Assembly (NCBI GenBank): GCA_019459525.1
Contig: JAIBEY010000030.1
Coordinates: 41,653 to 105,652 of the forward strand
Reading direction: 5' to 3'
From: Prolixibacteraceae bacterium
GTDB taxonomy: Bacteria; Bacteroidota; Bacteroidia; Bacteroidales; Prolixibacteraceae
DNA: 64,000 nucleotides
Shown: piece after piece, positions 60,519-64,000 of the stretch
Position numbering within the stretch: the first letter of the stretch is position 1
Layout of the letters: every line of letters begins with the position of its first letter
Made by a program: the position numbers and the translations under genes
The notes under the pieces: generated by a model
What the model saw: only the letters and a program-made list of their open reading frames with translations
Databases searched by the model: none
Told to the model about the DNA's origin: nothing

Positions 60519-60805
60519 CATTGCTTTATAAAAATCGCAGGCAGATAAAACTCCTTTTCAAATGGATCAAACAATACCTTAAAATAAAATCCTTTGGGGG
60601 AATCTCGGAGAACACTGTCCGCATTCAAATTTATAGTGCCAATTACGTATTGCTTGGTAGCTATCGTTGTGAAAGAGCTTAAAACAGAGCGGTCAACTTA
60701 CGAAATATTACAAGTAATTGGCATATCTCTACTAGACAAAATCTTGTAAATGAATTATTTGCAAATCATGAGTACAAAGACGTCAAAAAACTTAATCGTA
60801 AATAG
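60519..60805 (+). pseudogene. C-terminal fragment of an IS4-family transposase
   Basis: ALLYKNRRQIKLLFKWIKQY, IKSFGGISENTVRIQIYSA and, after a frameshift, TYCLVAIVVKELKTERSTYE with ILQVIGISLLDKTLVNELFA. The Y(2)R..K...K signature of IS4 enzymes is present, but the catalytic Glu is Lys and the rest of the gene is missing. It is related to the intact element at 34936-36257. Confidence 0.8.
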
Positions 60806-61002
60806 CTGTCACTCAGCTCATTTTAAGTGAGGAGTCATGAAACTATATATAAACACAATACTAATTTATAGATGTTTCCCTGCCATTTTCGTAATTTATC
60901 GCAAAGCATTTCAGATAGACACACTTATTCCTCTACCTACTGAAATGGTAGAAAAAGACAGTTCCACAGATTGCACAAATTATTATCAATAGTAAATCTC
61001 TG

Positions 61003-63078
61003 TTAAGGAACTGGTTCAAAAGCCCATTGATTATCAACCAAATGACTATTCGTTTTCGGATTTTGTTGTGCATATCCCAACCCATCTTCAACATGGATGT
61101 ACCGATTTATAATCCAACGATTTTCTATTGTACTGAATGTCGCATCAACAGGCAAAATTGTCCACAAGTTTGAGTACCAACCTTCACATCCAACAGGAGT
61201 TCTTACACACTGAACATAGTTATTGCTTGCATTTAAATCAATATTCAAATAAGCATTGGTCTTTCTATTTTTTATTCGTGTGTATCCCGCATAAGTTTCT
61301 AATTTCCAATCAAAGGATTGATCGTTAGGCGTTATTCCATACATTGCCTTATCACTATTGCCATCGTGGTACAAATATTGAGAGTTGAATCTGCTTTTAA
61401 TCCGATAGTAATCCGATCCAGGTGAAGTCATATCGTAAATTTTTATTTTCCCAATATTCAACGTTGCTACAGAAACCAAAACCCCGATTCGACTTAACAC
61501 TTTACCAGCATAAGCGCCTAAATAAAATGTTACTGTATTCCAATCTGTATTCGACACATTATCACTTGACAAAAATACCCGATTGGATGAACTATTATCA
61601 AAAGACAGTACTAAACTTGGGCCGGGTCCAATTGAGGATTTGAATGTTAAAGCAAATTTTGAGGTACCTGTTATTGGTAATTGGGTTGAATAGAGTTCTA
61701 CCAAAGCCGGATTGCTAGATGAACTTCCATTTATTTTTACTGATGATCCCCCATTGTAAGCATCATCAAAATCATATTGGGGTTTTACAACCCAATTACC
61801 TGATACCGCCCATTGCCATGAAGGAAGTATATCCTGACTTGAAATAGAGGACCAGTTTTGTGGAAGGATTTTTCCGTCGACTGCCCATATTTTACCTTGT
61901 CCAACATTAAATGATGTCTCAAAAGGAAGCGAAGATATTACTGTTCGTACTGGTAAATAATATCCTACTCCTTTCCATCCAGACTCTGTTGTTGCTGCAT
62001 TTAAATCGGCTCCGTTAAAAAATTGAGCAGTATTATCGTAAAAGAGTTTATACTTAGAATCATCTTTGTTAAATCCATCCTGAAAAGGATAGTTTGGAGA
62101 AAAAAAAGCAACAGATGTAAGAGGGGTTGCAGGATTTTCATTGTCAAAAAGATAATCCATAAATTTAGGCATTCCAAAAATATTTTGAAAATCCCTACCA
62201 TCCCAATTATCGCAGCCAGTGTACACGTCAAAAGGAGAACGCGCTGCATTAATAGCATGCCAATTCGATGAAGTTTGAGTTTGAACGCTTTTCCAAAAAT
62301 AATTTGTGAAGAGGGCATCGCTCACACGCTTATTCTGTGAAGTGTTCTGAAAAAAGGGCATATTCCTTGAATTTAGTTGATTCTGATATGTTAAAGTTCC
62401 ATCTAAAATCATTGAATCGTACCAAACTAAATCTAATGATGTAGTTTTCTTTTCTTGAAAAGAAGATAAAAAATTTAACGTTTTCGAGGCAATGTCTGAA
62501 TCAGTTATTGCTTCTTGATTTAAAAACCAGCCATCAAACCCATAATATTCTGCAATGGCAATCAACTTTGATACACAAACATCTGGATTCGTTACCATTT
62601 TCATTAATTCAATTCCGTTAGAAAAAAAAATACAGCCATACATTTTAACCCCATTTCGGTGAGCGGCCTCAACCCACGCTTTTGAAGGTATAAATACCCC
62701 ATCTGCTGAATTAGAAAACCAAATAAATGAGTCAATATATTGCCAATAGGTAAAATTGTATAAATTGAATTGACTAGCACTATTAATATAATTAGCCAGG
62801 TTATCCATACCATCAGGACACCACATCGCTTTTATACTGAAACTTCGATTTGTAAAAATTTGATTATCTAACACGTATTTTCGTTTCGCTAACCCTATTG
62901 TCGATTTGTTTTCCGGAGAACCAATCCAACCATTTAATTCATCAATTGTCAGAAATAATGGTGCTTGGTTTTTGGGCAGAACTTGACAATTTAAATTTTG
63001 ATTGGCAAAGACACAAAACAGGAAGAGTATAAACCTTATATTTAAAAATCTTTTCATAGTGGTAATTTTCAATTTCAT
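61003..63078 (-). CDS. GH85 endo-beta-N-acetylglucosaminidase with ricin-like C-domain
   Basis: 691 residues; Met8 is an alternative start. The signal peptide is RFILFLFCVFANQNLNCQ. The GH85 TIM barrel is seen in SKAWVEAAHRNGVKMYGCIF, YYGFDGWFLNQEAI with N187 and E189 (the Asn and the acid Glu used in substrate-assisted catalysis) and LVWYDSMILDGTLTYQNQLN. A carbohydrate-binding-like beta sandwich (about 400-555) and a ricin-type lectin-like region (about 560-691: YYRIKSRFNSQYLYHDGNS ... WILPVDATF-like and RYIHVEDGLGYA) follow. It cuts between the two GlcNAc residues of the N-glycan core. It lies 17 bases after the Ig-like repeat gene and is probably co-transcribed. Confidence 0.9.
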   Translation of the reverse strand: MKLKITTMKRFLNIRFILFLFCVFANQNLNCQVLPKNQAPLFLTIDELNGWIGSPENKSTIGLAKRKYVLDNQIFTNRSFSIKAMWCPDGMDNLANYINSASQFNLYNFTYWQYIDSFIWFSNSADGVFIPSKAWVEAAHRNGVKMYGCIFFSNGIELMKMVTNPDVCVSKLIAIAEYYGFDGWFLNQEAITDSDIASKTLNFLSSFQEKKTTSLDLVWYDSMILDGTLTYQNQLNSRNMPFFQNTSQNKRVSDALFTNYFWKSVQTQTSSNWHAINAARSPFDVYTGCDNWDGRDFQNIFGMPKFMDYLFDNENPATPLTSVAFFSPNYPFQDGFNKDDSKYKLFYDNTAQFFNGADLNAATTESGWKGVGYYLPVRTVISSLPFETSFNVGQGKIWAVDGKILPQNWSSISSQDILPSWQWAVSGNWVVKPQYDFDDAYNGGSSVKINGSSSSNPALVELYSTQLPITGTSKFALTFKSSIGPGPSLVLSFDNSSSNRVFLSSDNVSNTDWNTVTFYLGAYAGKVLSRIGVLVSVATLNIGKIKIYDMTSPGSDYYRIKSRFNSQYLYHDGNSDKAMYGITPNDQSFDWKLETYAGYTRIKNRKTNAYLNIDLNASNNYVQCVRTPVGCEGWYSNLWTILPVDATFSTIENRWIINRYIHVEDGLGYAQQNPKTNSHLVDNQWAFEPVP

Positions 63079-63095
63079 AAAAAATCAACTTTAAT

Positions 63096-64000
63096 TTATG
63101 GTATCCAAACCCAAGCCGACTGAAATGGACAAGAACCCCAATTTTTTTTGCCTGTTTTTGCCGCTATATATACATTTAGTCGAATGTATGTGTTTGATAT
63201 ATTTAGGGTCATGGTACTGGTCGAAACACCCGGAATAATTTCACCTCCATTCATGCCTCCTGCATAAGTAATTGGTGATTTCTCCCAAGAATATACAACA
63301 GAATTTTTATCTTCTTCATCCGTTTCATCATCAATATAAGAATATGTGCCTTTAAACGAATAAAGACCATCGGTAATTTGTTCGAAGGAAATTTCTGGAA
63401 CAGCCTGTGGCGCAGTATTGTTGGTATTAATCCATCTAGACGTTTCCGAAGTGCCCATTAATACCCCAGCTGATGCCTTTGGGGTTATTGTAACTCTAAC
63501 CCATTTATCTGGAATAGTGGAAAAATAGTAATAGGGGGTCACCCCGGTCTGGCTAGTAATATTGCCTAACTCGTCAGAAATCTCCCATTTGTAAATTGGA
63601 GTATCAGATGGATCATTTTCAGTATCCACAAAATCATATGAAGCGAAAAAATAACTATTGTCATTTATTGTGATTGATGGATTCATTGCCACAGGTGCAT
63701 TGTTAATTAATTGGGTCCACGATGAAGTTTTTGGGGTACCTGCTAACAGTCCGGTCTTTGCACGGGGAGTCACCGTGAAGCGTACCCATTTATTAAACTG
63801 GGTTTCAGCTATGATGAAATCAGAACCAGCAAATCCAATATTTTTGGCATTATTGCCTGACGCGTCATCAGCGATTTCCCAATAGTAGAACGGAGTTTCC
63901 TGAGGATCATTGTCAGCATCGAAATAATCGATTGAAGCTGAACAGTTATAACTGCTGCCGGATGTCCGGTAATAAGTAATTGCTAAACTACGGGCAACAG
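63096..64000 (-). CDS. Ig-like repeat surface protein, partial
   Basis: The frame is open to the right edge, so the N-terminus lies outside the window. About 300 residues are visible. Two and a half tandem repeats of about 95 residues show the pattern DxENDPxxTPxYxWExSD, then KWVRxTxTPxAxxGxLxGTxxTSxW (first at about 63,900-63,720, second at about 63,620-63,430), and a variant last unit with IDDETDEEDKNSVVYSWEKS. Such Ig-like modules occur in surface glycan-binding proteins and cell-wall proteins. It precedes GH85 by 17 bases, so it may help bind N-glycoproteins at the cell surface. Confidence 0.7.
   Translation of the reverse strand, partial: VARSLAITYYRTSGSSYNCSASIDYFDADNDPQETPFYYWEIADDASGNNAKNIGFAGSDFIIAETQFNKWVRFTVTPRAKTGLLAGTPKTSSWTQLINNAPVAMNPSITINDNSYFFASYDFVDTENDPSDTPIYKWEISDELGNITSQTGVTPYYYFSTIPDKWVRVTITPKASAGVLMGTSETSRWINTNNTAPQAVPEISFEQITDGLYSFKGTYSYIDDETDEEDKNSVVYSWEKSPITYAGGMNGGEIIPGVSTSTMTLNISNTYIRLNVYIAAKTGKKNWGSCPFQSAWVWIP

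Noticed and set aside
1..64000. CRISPR arrays
   Set aside because: No set of regularly spaced short direct repeats was noticed by eye.

Overview
The window looks like a chromosome segment of a Bacteroidota bacterium, probably of the Marinilabiliales/Prolixibacteraceae kind; the order is inferred from gene style only. The signs are a SusC/SusD pair, two proteins with type IX secretion (T9SS) C-terminal sorting domains, promoters close to the Bacteroidetes TTTG / TAnnTTTG pattern, almost no Shine-Dalgarno sites, and typical families (DUF3108, DUF5009, GH29, GH20-like, GH38, GH85).

Layout. (1) 1-1.0 kb: right end of an integrated element. A partial GIY-YIG-like gene is followed by a 27-base remnant of the 3' end of a tRNA-Asn, a likely attachment site. 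(2) 1.1-8.6 kb: a Tat-type sugar isomerase-like protein, then a LacI regulator divergent from a probable operon: GDP-mannose 3,5-epimerase-like enzyme, nucleotidyltransferase/GHMP-kinase fusion, mannose-1-phosphate guanylyltransferase and a GH29 fucosidase. Two back-to-back LacI-type operators lie between the divergent genes. (3) 8.6-15.6 kb, minus strand: a T9SS PKD protein, a DUF2892 protein, a DUF5009 acyltransferase-like membrane protein, a GH20-like hydrolase and a T9SS M1 peptidase. (4) 16-27.4 kb: housekeeping-like genes (RNase R, TetR regulator, lipoprotein with Ig-like domain, DUF3108 protein), then a His-rich peptide with a TonB receptor. (5) 27.5-34.9 kb, minus strand: three consecutive histidine kinases, the last cut by an IS4-family element. 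(6) 34.9-37.4 kb: a rearrangement scar made of the IS, an RDD-protein stub, the 3' part of a group II intron and a broken kdgK.

(7) 37.5-64 kb, all minus strand and visibly more AT-rich: a large glycan locus. In transcription order it holds an Ig-like repeat protein, a GH85 endo-N-acetylglucosaminidase, SusC/SusD, a GH38 mannosidase, then a tightly overlapping set (RraA-like, SDR, signal-less solute-binding protein, enoyl-CoA hydratase-like, M24 peptidase-like, CaiB/BaiF CoA-transferase, UxuA), a decayed second GH38, an AGE epimerase, a sugar MFS transporter and the kdgK remnant. The locus reads as a high-mannose N-glycan utilisation system: GH85 cuts the chitobiose core, SusCD imports, GH38 releases mannose, and the SDR, UxuA and (lost) KdgK could form an oxidative mannose to mannonate to KDG to KDPG route. 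Three decayed transposases and a sigma-70 fragment lie between its blocks, and one GH38 plus kdgK are broken, so it is probably partly degraded. No regulator for it is visible in the window.
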